A stretch of 64,000 nucleotides of DNA, from the NCBI GenBank assembly GCA_020636255.1, contig JACJYE010000001.1, positions 934,233-998,232 on the forward strand, read 5' to 3'. The position numbers and the translations under genes were made by a program. The DNA comes from Lewinellaceae bacterium. GTDB lineage: Bacteria > Bacteroidota > Bacteroidia > Chitinophagales > Saprospiraceae. Shown one piece after another: positions 42,800 to 51,712 of this stretch (the stretch's first letter is position 1; each line of letters starts with the position of its first letter). The notes beneath the pieces were generated by a model. The model was not told the origin of the DNA, searched no databases, and saw only the letters and a program-made list of their open reading frames with translations.

Positions 42800-44401
42800 A
42801 TGAATGCAAAAGCAACAAAATTTTCAGTCATCTTTCTTGTGTTATGCCTATTGTCCGCAGGGCCCGTGCTCGCTCAGAATGCCCGCATCAAGATCGATAT
42901 TGACCGGTCGGTCGGGAAAGTGGATGAATTACTTTATGGCAACTTCGTAGAACATCTCGGCCGTTGCGTATACGGGGGGATATACGAACCCGGCTCCCCC
43001 CTGTCCGACGAAAATGGTTTTCGCAAAGATGTTTTGGAAGCCGTCAAAGGCCTCGATGTTTCCATTGTACGGTACCCGGGAGGGAATTTTGTTTCGAATT
43101 ACCACTGGAAAGACGGCGTAGGGCCGGCTGCCGAGCGCCCTGCCCGCATGGAGCTGGCCTGGAACCGGCTTGAGTCCAACCACTTCGGCACGAACGAATT
43201 CATGGCGTACTGCAAAGCCATCGGTACAGAGCCCTACTTCTCCGTCAACATGGGCACAGGGACTATCGAGGAGGCCCAGCAGTGGGTGGAATATACGAAT
43301 GTCAAGGAAGGCCCGTATTATGCCGAGCTGCGCAAGAAACACGGCTATCCCGAGCCTTACAATATCAAATACTGGAGCCTCGGCAACGAAATGGACGGTT
43401 TCTGGCAGATGGGCCACATGAATGCGGAAGACTACTCTAAAAAAGCACGGGAAGCAGCTAAGCTCATGCGCCTGACCGACCCGTCGATCAAACTGGTCGC
43501 CGCCGGTTCATCCAACTTCCGCCCCAACGCCAACCCCATGGAGTGGAACCGGGTGGTACTGGAAGAGCTGAAAGACGTCGTCGATTACATCGCCCTGCAC
43601 ATGTATGTGGGCAACCCTGATGATAATTACTACAACTTCATGTCGACGCCCTTGGTGCTCGAACAACGCACCCACCTGGTGAAAGGCCTGATCGATGAAG
43701 TCATGTCGAGGGCCAACCGTCAGGGGCGCGACCCGATCTACATCGCCTGGGATGAATACAACATCTGGTACCGCTGGCGGTCGTCTGAAACGATGAGCGG
43801 GACAAGGGCGCTGGAAGAGCGTTACAACCTGGAAGACGCACTCGTTATCGCCGGTTTTCTCAACGCTTTTATCCGCAATGCAGACATCGTGAAAATGGCC
43901 AATATGGCGCAGCTGGCCAACGTCATCGCTCCTATCTTTGCCGAAGAAAAAGGTATGTTCCGGCAAACGATATACTTCCCCCTACAACTGTTTGCCCAGC
44001 AGGTGCGCGGTACTTCGCTCGATGTTTTTGTCGATTGTGACACCTACGACACGGAGCGCTTTTTCCTGGGGCTGGGCGAGTCGCAGGCACAGCTGGATAA
44101 GGTCCCTTACCTCGATGTTTCCGCCACCTATCAGGACAACGGCGACGTCTACATCTGTGTGGTCAACCGCCATAAAGACAAGGCCATCTCCACCAGCCTG
44201 ATCTCCCAGACGGGCGCCTTCAGCGGTTCGTTCGAGGTGTACGAGGTGAACGGCCCGGATGTCAAAGCGGAGAACGATTTCGGAAAAGAGCCTGTCAAAA
44301 CCGTGAAGAAGGATGGCCTAAGGGCGGATGGAAAGGCCGAAGTCACCTACTCCTTTCCGGCGCATTCCTTTACCATGCTCAAAGGGAAGATCAAGCGGTA
44401 G
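42800..44401 (+). CDS. GH51 alpha-L-arabinofuranosidase (second copy)
   Basis: 533 residues with a signal peptide (SAGPVLAQNA). Motifs: DELLYGNFVEHLGRCVYGGI, acid/base Glu in WSLGNEMDGFWQMGH, nucleophile Glu in IAWDEYNIWYR. It resembles the classical bacterial GH51 enzymes (AbfA) more than the copy at 38460 does. It should debranch and shorten arabino-oligosaccharides. Spaced 50 bases from the GH43 gene. Confidence 0.94.
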   Translation: MNAKATKFSVIFLVLCLLSAGPVLAQNARIKIDIDRSVGKVDELLYGNFVEHLGRCVYGGIYEPGSPLSDENGFRKDVLEAVKGLDVSIVRYPGGNFVSNYHWKDGVGPAAERPARMELAWNRLESNHFGTNEFMAYCKAIGTEPYFSVNMGTGTIEEAQQWVEYTNVKEGPYYAELRKKHGYPEPYNIKYWSLGNEMDGFWQMGHMNAEDYSKKAREAAKLMRLTDPSIKLVAAGSSNFRPNANPMEWNRVVLEELKDVVDYIALHMYVGNPDDNYYNFMSTPLVLEQRTHLVKGLIDEVMSRANRQGRDPIYIAWDEYNIWYRWRSSETMSGTRALEERYNLEDALVIAGFLNAFIRNADIVKMANMAQLANVIAPIFAEEKGMFRQTIYFPLQLFAQQVRGTSLDVFVDCDTYDTERFFLGLGESQAQLDKVPYLDVSATYQDNGDVYICVVNRHKDKAISTSLISQTGAFSGSFEVYEVNGPDVKAENDFGKEPVKTVKKDGLRADGKAEVTYSFPAHSFTMLKGKIKR

Positions 44402-44518
44402 CCCGCCAGCGCCAGGACGGGAAGGCTTTTTTCGGGAGGGATACCGGAGTTCTCAAACGCAAGCTATAACTTGGCTATGAGAAAAGGCGCCCGGTTTGCA
44501 AACATAACCACAGAAAAT

Positions 44519-46489
44519 ATGGAAAGGGTAATAACGAGCTTTCCCATGGCCTTCCTGCTCCTCCTGCTCATCGGGTGCCAGCCCCGCAGCACGGAACCGG
44601 CTACGGCTGACAGTGGCCTCCCCGGCTATCCGATAAGCCCGGTGGACATCAGGGATGTAAAAGTCACCGACGATTTCTGGTTGCCCATCATCAAGAGGGT
44701 GCAGGATAAAACCATCGAGTACGCCCTCCACAAATGTACAGAGGAGGGCCGCCTGGATAATTTCCTGATCGCCGGCGGCAAGATGGAAGGCGCGGTTAAG
44801 GGCGCGATGCCCTTCGACGATACGGACGTGTACAAGATCATCGAAGGGGCCTCCAACTCCCTCATCAGCGCCCCCAACCCGGAGCTGGAGAGGCTACTGG
44901 ATTCCCTGATCAGCATCATCGGCATCGGCCAGGAAGCAGATGGATACCTGACGACCTGGCGGACCATCAACCCCGCAAAACCGCCGGCAAGCTGGGTCGT
45001 CGTGAAGGAAGGCAAGCGCTGGGAATCGCTGGCCATGAGCCATGAGCTGTACAATGCCGGGCACCTTTACGAGGCAGCCTATACCCACTTCAAAGCGACA
45101 GGCAAGCGCAATTTCCTGAACATCGCCCTGAAGAATGCGGACTTGCTGGCCCGCACCTTCGGCGACGGGCCCGATAAGATCGGCGCCGTACCCGGCCACC
45201 AGATCGTCGAGACGGGCCTGATAAAACTGTACCAGGCCACTGGAAAAGAAGACTACCTGAAGCTGGCCAGATACTTCCTGGATAACCGCGGCAACCCGGC
45301 CAACCACGAGCTGTTCGGCCCCTATTCCCAGGACCACCTTCCCGTGACGCAGCAGCAGGAAGTAGTCGGCCATGCCGTTCGGGCAATGTACATGTACGCC
45401 GCCATGGCCGATATTGCCGCCATATACGGAGATACCGCCTACCGCAAGGCCGTGGATGCCCTCTGGCACAACATGGTAGAGAAAAAGATGTACATCACGG
45501 GCGGCATAGGCGCAAGGCACGAAGGAGAGGCCTTCGGCGAGAATTATGAACTGCCCAACCTGACGGCCTATAACGAAACCTGCGCCTCCATCGGTAGTGT
45601 TTACTGGAACCACCGCCTGCACAGCTTAACAGGCGATGCCAAATACTTCGACGTCATAGAGCGGACGCTCTACAACGGCCTCATTTCCGGCCTTTCGCTC
45701 GACGGCACGCACTTTTTTTACCCTAATGCCCTCGAATCCGACGGCGTTTATACCTTCAACCAGGGCGCCTGCACCCGCAAAAGCTGGTTCGATTGCTCCT
45801 GCTGCCCCACCAACCTGATCCGCTTCATCCCGGCCATTCCCGGCCTGATCTACTCCAGGGCGGAAGACACCGTTTATATCAACCTCTACGTATCCAGCGA
45901 GGCTTCCGTTCAGCTGCCCGGCAATACGGTACACCTTACGCAGCAGACGGATTATCCCTGGGGTGGGAGTGTTAAGCTGACGGTAAGCCCTGAAAAGGCA
46001 TCGGCGTTCACGCTGAAGCTCCGCATTCCCGGCTGGGCTCGTGACGAGGCCTTGCCTGGAGGGCTGTATGCGTATGCCAACCCTTCGGGATCGAGCTCCG
46101 TGATCAGGCTTGGCGGCCAGGTGTTAAGCCCGGAAAAGGGAGCGGGCTATTTTACCATCACGAGAACGTGGAAAGCGGGCGAGAGCCTGGAAATAACGTT
46201 CCCCATGCAGGTGAGAATGGTGACGGCCATCCCTGAAGTGGCAGAAGATCAGGGGAAAATAGCACTGGAATACGGCCCCCTTGTTTTTGCCGTCGAAGAG
46301 GTAGACAACCCGGGCGCTTTTGACGCCATCAGGGTGGAGAAAGGGAGCAGGTTCGAAGTGATTAAAGAACCGGGCCTGCTGGGTGGGGTCAATGTGCTGC
46401 AAAGCGGGCAAGTCAGGGCCATCCCCTACTATGCCTGGTCGAATCGCGGGGTAGGCAAGATGAAAGTATGGCTGGATGCCGGAACGTGA
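44519..46489 (+). CDS. GH127 beta-L-arabinofuranosidase
   Basis: 656 residues, from a start giving the lipoprotein signal FPMAFLLLLLIGC. GH127 (formerly DUF1680) enzymes hydrolyse beta-L-arabinofuranosides using a zinc-bound cysteine nucleophile. Zinc ligands and nucleophile are present: Glu and Cys in NETCASIGSVYWNHRL, and the Cys triad in FDCSCCPTN (C426, C428, C429 by my count). The (alpha/alpha)6 barrel and C-terminal sandwich are complete. It extends the locus from alpha- to beta-linked arabinofuranose, as found in pectin RG-II or hydroxyproline-rich glycoproteins. Confidence 0.93.
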   Translation: MERVITSFPMAFLLLLLIGCQPRSTEPATADSGLPGYPISPVDIRDVKVTDDFWLPIIKRVQDKTIEYALHKCTEEGRLDNFLIAGGKMEGAVKGAMPFDDTDVYKIIEGASNSLISAPNPELERLLDSLISIIGIGQEADGYLTTWRTINPAKPPASWVVVKEGKRWESLAMSHELYNAGHLYEAAYTHFKATGKRNFLNIALKNADLLARTFGDGPDKIGAVPGHQIVETGLIKLYQATGKEDYLKLARYFLDNRGNPANHELFGPYSQDHLPVTQQQEVVGHAVRAMYMYAAMADIAAIYGDTAYRKAVDALWHNMVEKKMYITGGIGARHEGEAFGENYELPNLTAYNETCASIGSVYWNHRLHSLTGDAKYFDVIERTLYNGLISGLSLDGTHFFYPNALESDGVYTFNQGACTRKSWFDCSCCPTNLIRFIPAIPGLIYSRAEDTVYINLYVSSEASVQLPGNTVHLTQQTDYPWGGSVKLTVSPEKASAFTLKLRIPGWARDEALPGGLYAYANPSGSSSVIRLGGQVLSPEKGAGYFTITRTWKAGESLEITFPMQVRMVTAIPEVAEDQGKIALEYGPLVFAVEEVDNPGAFDAIRVEKGSRFEVIKEPGLLGGVNVLQSGQVRAIPYYAWSNRGVGKMKVWLDAGT

Positions 46490-46503
46490 AGATGAAATAA
46501 AAC

Positions 46504-47844
46504 CTACCTTTTGCGCTGGCTCCGAGGTTCCCATTCCAGCACACCTACCGGCTGAGGAGGCAGGGCCGAAAGCCCTTCGGCGTCGGCCTGTTCTACTTTC
46601 TGGACGAAAAGGTTTAATACGCCCTGCTCTTTCCAGAGCTCGGTGTCGTAGGTGGGTTCCCATGAGCCTACGGGTTCTTCCCAGAGGTGGCGGATCTTCC
46701 AGCGGTTCTTCCGGATGTCGCGATTGATGGCTACGGAAACCCTGGAGCCTCGTTCTTCGTCGCGAAACAGGATCGCTGCCTGCCGCTTTTTGCCCTGCTG
46801 CCAGGTTACGATCTGGGGCCGGGAAATGGGTATCCGCTTGGTGCCCATGCCGCTCAGGCTGAAATCGGTTTGCCGGAAGCCCAGGTTCTGAACCACCCAG
46901 CGCACTTCGTCTTTATACACCAAACGATACTGCGGCGCACTGTCGCCGGGTTCTTTCCAGTAGGCCGCAATATACGGCCTGCCGGCTTCATCGACACTCA
47001 TCGAAGTTTGGTTGATCAGTTCCCGTTGCTGCGGTATGTGGCAGGCATACTCAGCGGTTGCCGCCCTGATGGGCAGGTCATACGGCTCCCCTGTGGACCT
47101 TTCCCATGTTTTGCCGCCGTCGGCCGACCGGGCGTAGGCCATATCGTGGTTGGTGCTCACATCCGGGCTTTCCCGCCATACCCACGAAAGGTGTATCAGG
47201 CCGCGCGGGCCTATACAGGCCTGCCAGTAGGCGTTGCGCTGCCCTTCTCCATCGATCAGGTTGCGCTGTACCTGCGACCATCGCCCTGCCTGCACGTCGT
47301 ACTGTTGGATGGCCAGGTTCCCCTGGCCGGATTGGCCGTCGCGGTACAGGAACAGCAGATTGCCGTTGGGCATCCGGTAAAACTCCGGATACGTCACCCG
47401 CCCTTCGAGCTCACCTGCCATGGGCATTAATGCCGTCATCGACAGCGAGCCCGGCGATTCGCTCCGGCAGTAGTACAAGGGGCCATTATGGTTGCTCCAC
47501 GCGACATGGAGGTAACCTGCTCCGTCGGCCATGATGTTGAGGGCGTTGTGCGCGTCGGCTGCCTGGCCCTGATGAGGCAGCTGCTGTAGCTGCCAGTGGC
47601 TGCTACCCAGCTTTCGCTTGCCCAGTACGATGTTACCTGCTGCATCGTAATAGGCGATGAACTGCGTATCGCGGAAAGTGGCCAGCGAATTTTTCCGGAA
47701 GATCACGGTGTTCGCCGAATTCTGGGCCCAGCCTTCACCTACCTTTACCAGGCGGGTGTCCGTTGCTTTTTTTTGCGCGGCAGCGATACCGGAAAACAGG
47801 ATAAGGCCAGCGCATAACAGGCTTCTACTCAGCATCAGTGACAA
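46504..47844 (-). CDS. BNR_4-type beta-propeller protein, possible polysaccharide lyase or hydrolase
   Basis: 446 residues (a start at 47835, MLSRSLLCAG, is equally likely), with signal peptide ending GIAAAQ. BNR/Asp-box-like blades are visible: YARSADGGKTWERS, YPEFYRMPNGNLLFLYRDG, HVAWSNHNGPLYY. The layout fits the BNR repeat-containing family (PF15892-like), which includes ulvan lyases of PL24/PL25 and relatives. The conserved HNALNIMADGAGYLHVAW and STNHDMAYA segments are typical of this group. It overlaps the GH97 gene by about 20 bases and shares an operon with kduI and kduD, so a role in liberating unsaturated uronic acids is a reasonable guess. Activity is not shown. Confidence 0.75.
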   Translation of the reverse strand: MSLMLSRSLLCAGLILFSGIAAAQKKATDTRLVKVGEGWAQNSANTVIFRKNSLATFRDTQFIAYYDAAGNIVLGKRKLGSSHWQLQQLPHQGQAADAHNALNIMADGAGYLHVAWSNHNGPLYYCRSESPGSLSMTALMPMAGELEGRVTYPEFYRMPNGNLLFLYRDGQSGQGNLAIQQYDVQAGRWSQVQRNLIDGEGQRNAYWQACIGPRGLIHLSWVWRESPDVSTNHDMAYARSADGGKTWERSTGEPYDLPIRAATAEYACHIPQQRELINQTSMSVDEAGRPYIAAYWKEPGDSAPQYRLVYKDEVRWVVQNLGFRQTDFSLSGMGTKRIPISRPQIVTWQQGKKRQAAILFRDEERGSRVSVAINRDIRKNRWKIRHLWEEPVGSWEPTYDTELWKEQGVLNLFVQKVEQADAEGLSALPPQPVGVLEWEPRSQRKR

Positions 47845-49768
47845 AAACGAAACCGCCGTGGGGTTTTATCGCCAGCTCGACAGGCCCACCATCGACGTTT
47901 TTGGTTGAAAATTCCCGCGGTGTTTCACCGTCGGTGATCAGCGTGCCGCTGCCTGAGCTTCCGAGCCCCGACAGGCGGAGGGTGACATTTTTTATGGTTT
48001 CCTCGCCGTTAATGCCAGCGACATACCAGCGCCCCTGGCCCTTGCGCGCCAGGACGGCATATTTGCCGGGATAGCCTTCCAGGAATTTGATATCCTCCCA
48101 TCGGGAGGGCAGGTTGCGCAAAAATGCTACGACGTAATCCGGCTGCCGGGCCATGCCCTCCGGTATTTCGGCATAGTGCTGTATGCCCGATTGGAACAGA
48201 ACGGAAAGCGCCAGCTCAAAACCATTGGTGGTTACGCGCTTGATATTGGGGATCTCCGAAAAGCATACGGGGGTAAAATCCATGGGGCCGACGGCATTTC
48301 TGGTAAAGGGCAAGACGGTGTTGTGCGTGGGCGCCTGGTTGGCGTTGGCCTGCTCAAAGGTCATAAACTCGAAACCCCGGACCGATTCCATGGATACCAG
48401 GTTGGGGTAGGTGCGTTCCCAGCCCCGGGGGATAGTAGCGCCATGGAAGTTGACCATAAGCCCAAAGGCTGCCGCATCTTCTATCAGGCCCTGGTAGTAG
48501 TTCATAAAAGACTGGCCGTCCCCGCCGAAGAAGTCGATCTTCAGGCCTTTAATGCCCATTTCTTTAACCCTGGCGAACTCTTCTTTTCTGATGGCGGGGT
48601 CCGTTACCCGGTGTTTCGGCGTCAGGGGCGCCGTATTCCAGTTGCCGTTGGAATTGTACCACAGCAGCAGGCCCACCCCTTTGCTTTGCGCATGGCCGGA
48701 CAGTTCCCTGATCTTGTCGTAACCGATCTGGGTATCCCAGTACGCGTCGATCAGGCAATATTCCCAGTGCATGTCCGCGGCGTAGTCGATGAAGCGTTTC
48801 TGCACCTGAAAGACGGTAGAGTCGTCCTTGAGCAACACCCAGCTCCAGGCGGCTTTCCCGGGTTTTACGAAGGAGGCATCCGGGATCTTCGCAGGCGTAC
48901 TCAGATCGGACGTCAGGGTGGATTCCACGATGGCGCCGAGCGATTTTCCGATGGTGATGAAACGCCAGGGAGAGCGGATAGGCAGCGCCGATTCGGGGTA
49001 CAGGGGCGCGTCGGGGCCCATGCGTTCCGGCGCCTGGGGGAAGGCTATGGCATATTCCCCTTCGGGAGAAAGGTGTCCCAGGTGCGAACCGCAGTACTGG
49101 CGGCCCACATCCGCTTCGGAAACCAGCAGCCAGTGCCCGCCACAACGGAACAGAGCGGGGAACGACCACCCCTGGCCGAGGGGCGAGGGAGTGCCTGCAT
49201 CGATATCTATACTGTAATACTCCTCATAGGAAGGCTGGGTATGTTCCCAACCCGACTGGGCTACCGCGTGCGGGTGCAGCCAGGCCTTAGCATAGGCCGG
49301 AAAGTTGAAAGTGGTGCTTTCCGAAGGTATGCTACGGATACGGCCGCCCTCTCCTTCGACGACATACCGGAAAGCGACGCCGTCGTTGGAAACCTGGAAA
49401 ACGACGCTCAGCCTTATCCCGTTCTTTTCCTTAAAACGCATCACCCGCCGGTTTGCCTGATAGCTGCAGGCCGCGCGTTTGCCGCTCAGCAGGGTATATT
49501 GATCGGAAACCTGCTCCACCTTTCCGGCAGATGCCAGTTCCAGGCCTGTCGCTAAGCTGGTGCTGTCTACCGTCAGGCCCAGGGCGGAAGGCTCCAGGAC
49601 GAGGGAATCTTCGTAGTAGATGGAATACCGCGGTGCGCCGCCCTCACCGGCTTCGATGTGCACGTTGATCTTACTATCGGGGCTGGATACGGCTACAGGG
49701 CCGCCGGCCGATGAACAGGATAGCGCCCCTGCTAAAGGCAGCAGCAGCCAGAAAGCATGGACTTTCAT
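47825..49768 (-). CDS. GH97 alpha-glycosidase, lipoprotein
   Basis: 647 residues, from an ATG that gives lipobox LAGALSC. GH97 structure: N-terminal beta-sandwich (SPDSKINVHIEAGEGGAPRY), then a TIM barrel with AWSWVLLKDDSTVFQVQKRF and YCLIDAYWD, the conserved IKGLKIDFFGGDGQSFM, and the Ca-site region YPNLVSMESVRGFEF. The C-terminal sandwich is complete. Family members are alpha-glucosidases (inverting) or alpha-galactosidases/arabinopyranosidases (retaining, with Asp nucleophile). The Asp in LKIDFFGGDG favours the retaining type here, but that is an inference. Confidence 0.9.
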   Translation of the reverse strand: MKVHAFWLLLPLAGALSCSSAGGPVAVSSPDSKINVHIEAGEGGAPRYSIYYEDSLVLEPSALGLTVDSTSLATGLELASAGKVEQVSDQYTLLSGKRAACSYQANRRVMRFKEKNGIRLSVVFQVSNDGVAFRYVVEGEGGRIRSIPSESTTFNFPAYAKAWLHPHAVAQSGWEHTQPSYEEYYSIDIDAGTPSPLGQGWSFPALFRCGGHWLLVSEADVGRQYCGSHLGHLSPEGEYAIAFPQAPERMGPDAPLYPESALPIRSPWRFITIGKSLGAIVESTLTSDLSTPAKIPDASFVKPGKAAWSWVLLKDDSTVFQVQKRFIDYAADMHWEYCLIDAYWDTQIGYDKIRELSGHAQSKGVGLLLWYNSNGNWNTAPLTPKHRVTDPAIRKEEFARVKEMGIKGLKIDFFGGDGQSFMNYYQGLIEDAAAFGLMVNFHGATIPRGWERTYPNLVSMESVRGFEFMTFEQANANQAPTHNTVLPFTRNAVGPMDFTPVCFSEIPNIKRVTTNGFELALSVLFQSGIQHYAEIPEGMARQPDYVVAFLRNLPSRWEDIKFLEGYPGKYAVLARKGQGRWYVAGINGEETIKNVTLRLSGLGSSGSGTLITDGETPREFSTKNVDGGPVELAIKPHGGFVFVTDAE

Positions 49769-49816
49769 AGGTTGAGGTATTAGTTTCCGGAGCACCGGAA
49801 AATATTTGTGCCGGCC

Positions 49817-50584
49817 TTACCTGCCCATCCAGCCGCCGTCGACCACCACGACGGCGCCCGTCATATAATCGGATGCCGGAGAGGCCAGGAACACGACAGG
49901 GCCTTTGAAATCTGCCGGTTCGCCCCATCGGCCGGCGGGTATTCTGTCGAGTATCGACTTGCTGCGAACCGGGTCGTTGCGCAGCGCTTCGGTATTGTCG
50001 GTAGAAATGTAACCTGGCGCAATGGCGTTGACCTGCACACCTTTGCCGGCCCATTCGTTGGAGAGGGCCATGGTGAGCTGCCCGATAGCCCCTTTGGAGG
50101 CGGCGTATCCCGGTACGTTAATACCACCCTGAAAGGTGAGCAGGGAAGCGGTGAAGATGACCTTGCCGCTGCCTCTGGCCACCATATCTCTGCCGATCTC
50201 CCGGCTCAGGATAAACTGCGCGTTCTGGTTCACCTCCACGACCTTGTCCCAGTACTCGTCCGGGTGCTCGGCGGCGGGTTTGCGCAGAATGGTGCCGGCG
50301 TTGTTCACCAGGATGTCGGGTGTGGGGTGCCCGGCTTTCAGCCGGGCGATGAAATCATAGAGCGATTTCCTGTCCCCGAAATCGCATTGATAGGCTTTGA
50401 ACCGCCTGCCGAGGGCGGTGACGGCTTTTTCCGCTTCGGAGCCCTGAAGCTCCAGGGTGGCGGACACGCCTATGATGTCGGCGCCTGCTTCGGCGAGGGC
50501 TTCGGCCATAGCGAGGCCTATGCCGCGCTTGCACCCGGTGACCAGGGCGGTTTTGCCGTCGAGTTTGAATTGGTCCAGTATCAT
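49817..50584 (-). CDS. kduD: 2-dehydro-3-deoxy-D-gluconate 5-dehydrogenase
   Basis: A 255-residue short-chain dehydrogenase. NAD-binding TGCKRGIGLAMAEALAEAGA, structural NNAG (ILVNNAGTILRKPAAEH) and the catalytic Tyr-x3-Lys (GYAASKGA) are present. The C-terminal DYMTGAVVVVDGGWMGR is typical of KduD. It reduces 2,5-diketo-3-deoxygluconate to KDG, the step after KduI in pectin/uronate catabolism. It ends 21 bases from kduI, forming one operon. Confidence 0.93.
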   Translation of the reverse strand: MILDQFKLDGKTALVTGCKRGIGLAMAEALAEAGADIIGVSATLELQGSEAEKAVTALGRRFKAYQCDFGDRKSLYDFIARLKAGHPTPDILVNNAGTILRKPAAEHPDEYWDKVVEVNQNAQFILSREIGRDMVARGSGKVIFTASLLTFQGGINVPGYAASKGAIGQLTMALSNEWAGKGVQVNAIAPGYISTDNTEALRNDPVRSKSILDRIPAGRWGEPADFKGPVVFLASPASDYMTGAVVVVDGGWMGR

Positions 50585-50604
50585 GTCAGCTTGTTTAGCG
50601 GCGG

Positions 50605-51435
50605 TTACAGGATGTCTTTCAGCGACACGCCGTCCATATCGGTAAAGGCCTTGTTCTCACCAGCCATGCCCCACACGAATTTGTAGCTGCTGGTGCCTGC
50701 TCCTGCGTGGATCGACCAGGGCGGGGAAACGACGGCCTCTTCGTTGCGGATGGCGATATGGCGCGTTTCCTGCGGCTGCCCCATGAAGTGCATGAGGGCC
50801 TGGCCTTCAGGCAGGGCGAAATAAAAGTACACCTCCATCCTCCTTTCGTGGGTATGGGGTGGGAAAGTATTCCAGATGCTACCTACCGCCAGCTCCGTAT
50901 AGCCCATCACCAGCTGGCAGCTCTGTATGCCGGTTTCGTGGATGAACTGGTAGATGGTGCGTTCGTTGCAGGTCTCTTTGGAGCCCAGCTCCACTTTGTT
51001 GGCCTCGTGGCGGGTAGCTTTTACGGTAGGGTATTCCTTATGTGCAGGGCAGGAATTGATGTAAAATTTTGCCGGCTGGCCGGCGCTGGAGCTTTCGAAG
51101 ACCAGCTCTTTTTTGCCTTTGCCTACGTACAGGACGTCGAGTTCATCGAGTTCGAAGGCTTCGCCGTCTATGGTGATTTTTCCCTTTCCGCCGACGTTGA
51201 TGATGCCGAGTTCCCTTCTTTCCAGGAAATAGCCTGACTTCAGCTCGTCGTAGGTAGGGAGTTTCAGCTTTTCCCGGGCCGGGCAGATGCCGCCGTAGAT
51301 AAAGCGGTCGTAGTGCGTATACACCAATTCGATAGCGTCATTCACCATGAGGTTGCCGCTATGGAATTCCTTCCTCAGCCTGTCCGTATCATAGCGTTTT
51401 ACATCCTCAGGGTGAACAGCGTGCTTGGTTTGCAT
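50605..51435 (-). CDS. kduI: 5-dehydro-4-deoxy-D-glucuronate isomerase
   Basis: A 276-residue cupin-fold zinc enzyme that isomerises 5-keto-4-deoxyuronate, the product of unsaturated galacturonate. Zinc ligands lie in PPHTHERRMEVYFYF (two His and Glu) and a later His in PPWSIHAGAGT. I chose ATG 51435 (MQTKHAVHPEDVKRYDTDRL, the normal KduI N-terminus). The in-frame extension to 51468 runs into a MITE whose end is only 15 bases upstream, so the native leader and promoter spacing have been disrupted by a transposition. Confidence 0.94.
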   Translation of the reverse strand: MQTKHAVHPEDVKRYDTDRLRKEFHSGNLMVNDAIELVYTHYDRFIYGGICPAREKLKLPTYDELKSGYFLERRELGIINVGGKGKITIDGEAFELDELDVLYVGKGKKELVFESSSAGQPAKFYINSCPAHKEYPTVKATRHEANKVELGSKETCNERTIYQFIHETGIQSCQLVMGYTELAVGSIWNTFPPHTHERRMEVYFYFALPEGQALMHFMGQPQETRHIAIRNEEAVVSPPWSIHAGAGTSSYKFVWGMAGENKAFTDMDGVSLKDIL

Positions 51436-51450
51436 AATGTCGGATTTATT

Positions 51451-51601
51451 GTAACTATTCAGCATCATGGGGATTTACGGCCTAAAGCAAAATTTTGTAA
51501 TCCGCCCTTCCCCTTTCAAGGGGAATGAGAAGGGGTTAGACAAGAAAAATCCTACAAAATTTTGCTTCAGGAGCATTTTAGGCTGCATGCTGAATAGTTA
51601 C
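51451..51601 (-). mobile_element. IS66-type MITE, copy B (151 bp) with 8-bp target duplication
   Basis: Same length and nearly the same sequence as copy A (41554-41704) but inverted. Terminal repeats are GTAACTATTCAGCAT and ATGCTGAATAGTTAC, flanked by GATTTATT at 51443-51450 and 51602-51609, an intact 8-bp target duplication different from that of copy A. It therefore transposed independently. It separates kduI from the divergent copper locus and supplies the sequence directly upstream of kduI. Confidence 0.92.
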
Positions 51602-51636
51602 GATTTATTTTAAAATTGATCAGTTCCACAATAACG

Positions 51637-51685
51637 GGTTTCCCTTCTTTGTATAAAACTTTCCTACTGAATAATTTGTACTTTT
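51637..51685 (+). promoter_or_regulatory. Candidate promoter of the copper efflux operon
   Basis: TTTG within 'cttctttgtataaaac' is followed about 20 bases later by TAATTTGTA (51672-51680), one base shorter than the TAnnTTTG consensus. Transcript start would be about 25 bases before the HYC_CC_PP start codon. It lies just outside the MITE. Confidence 0.35.
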
Positions 51686-51712
51686 GTAAAAAGCGATCCC
51701 TTGCTGCTCAGA

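Noticed and set aside
51436..51468. Upstream ATG for kduI inside the MITE
   Set aside because: KduI homologues begin at the residue encoded at 51435; the upstream codons belong to the transposed element and its target duplication.
41554..51601. Composite transposon bounded by the two MITEs
   Set aside because: Each MITE has its own different 8-bp target duplication, which shows two separate insertions; no transposase lies between them.
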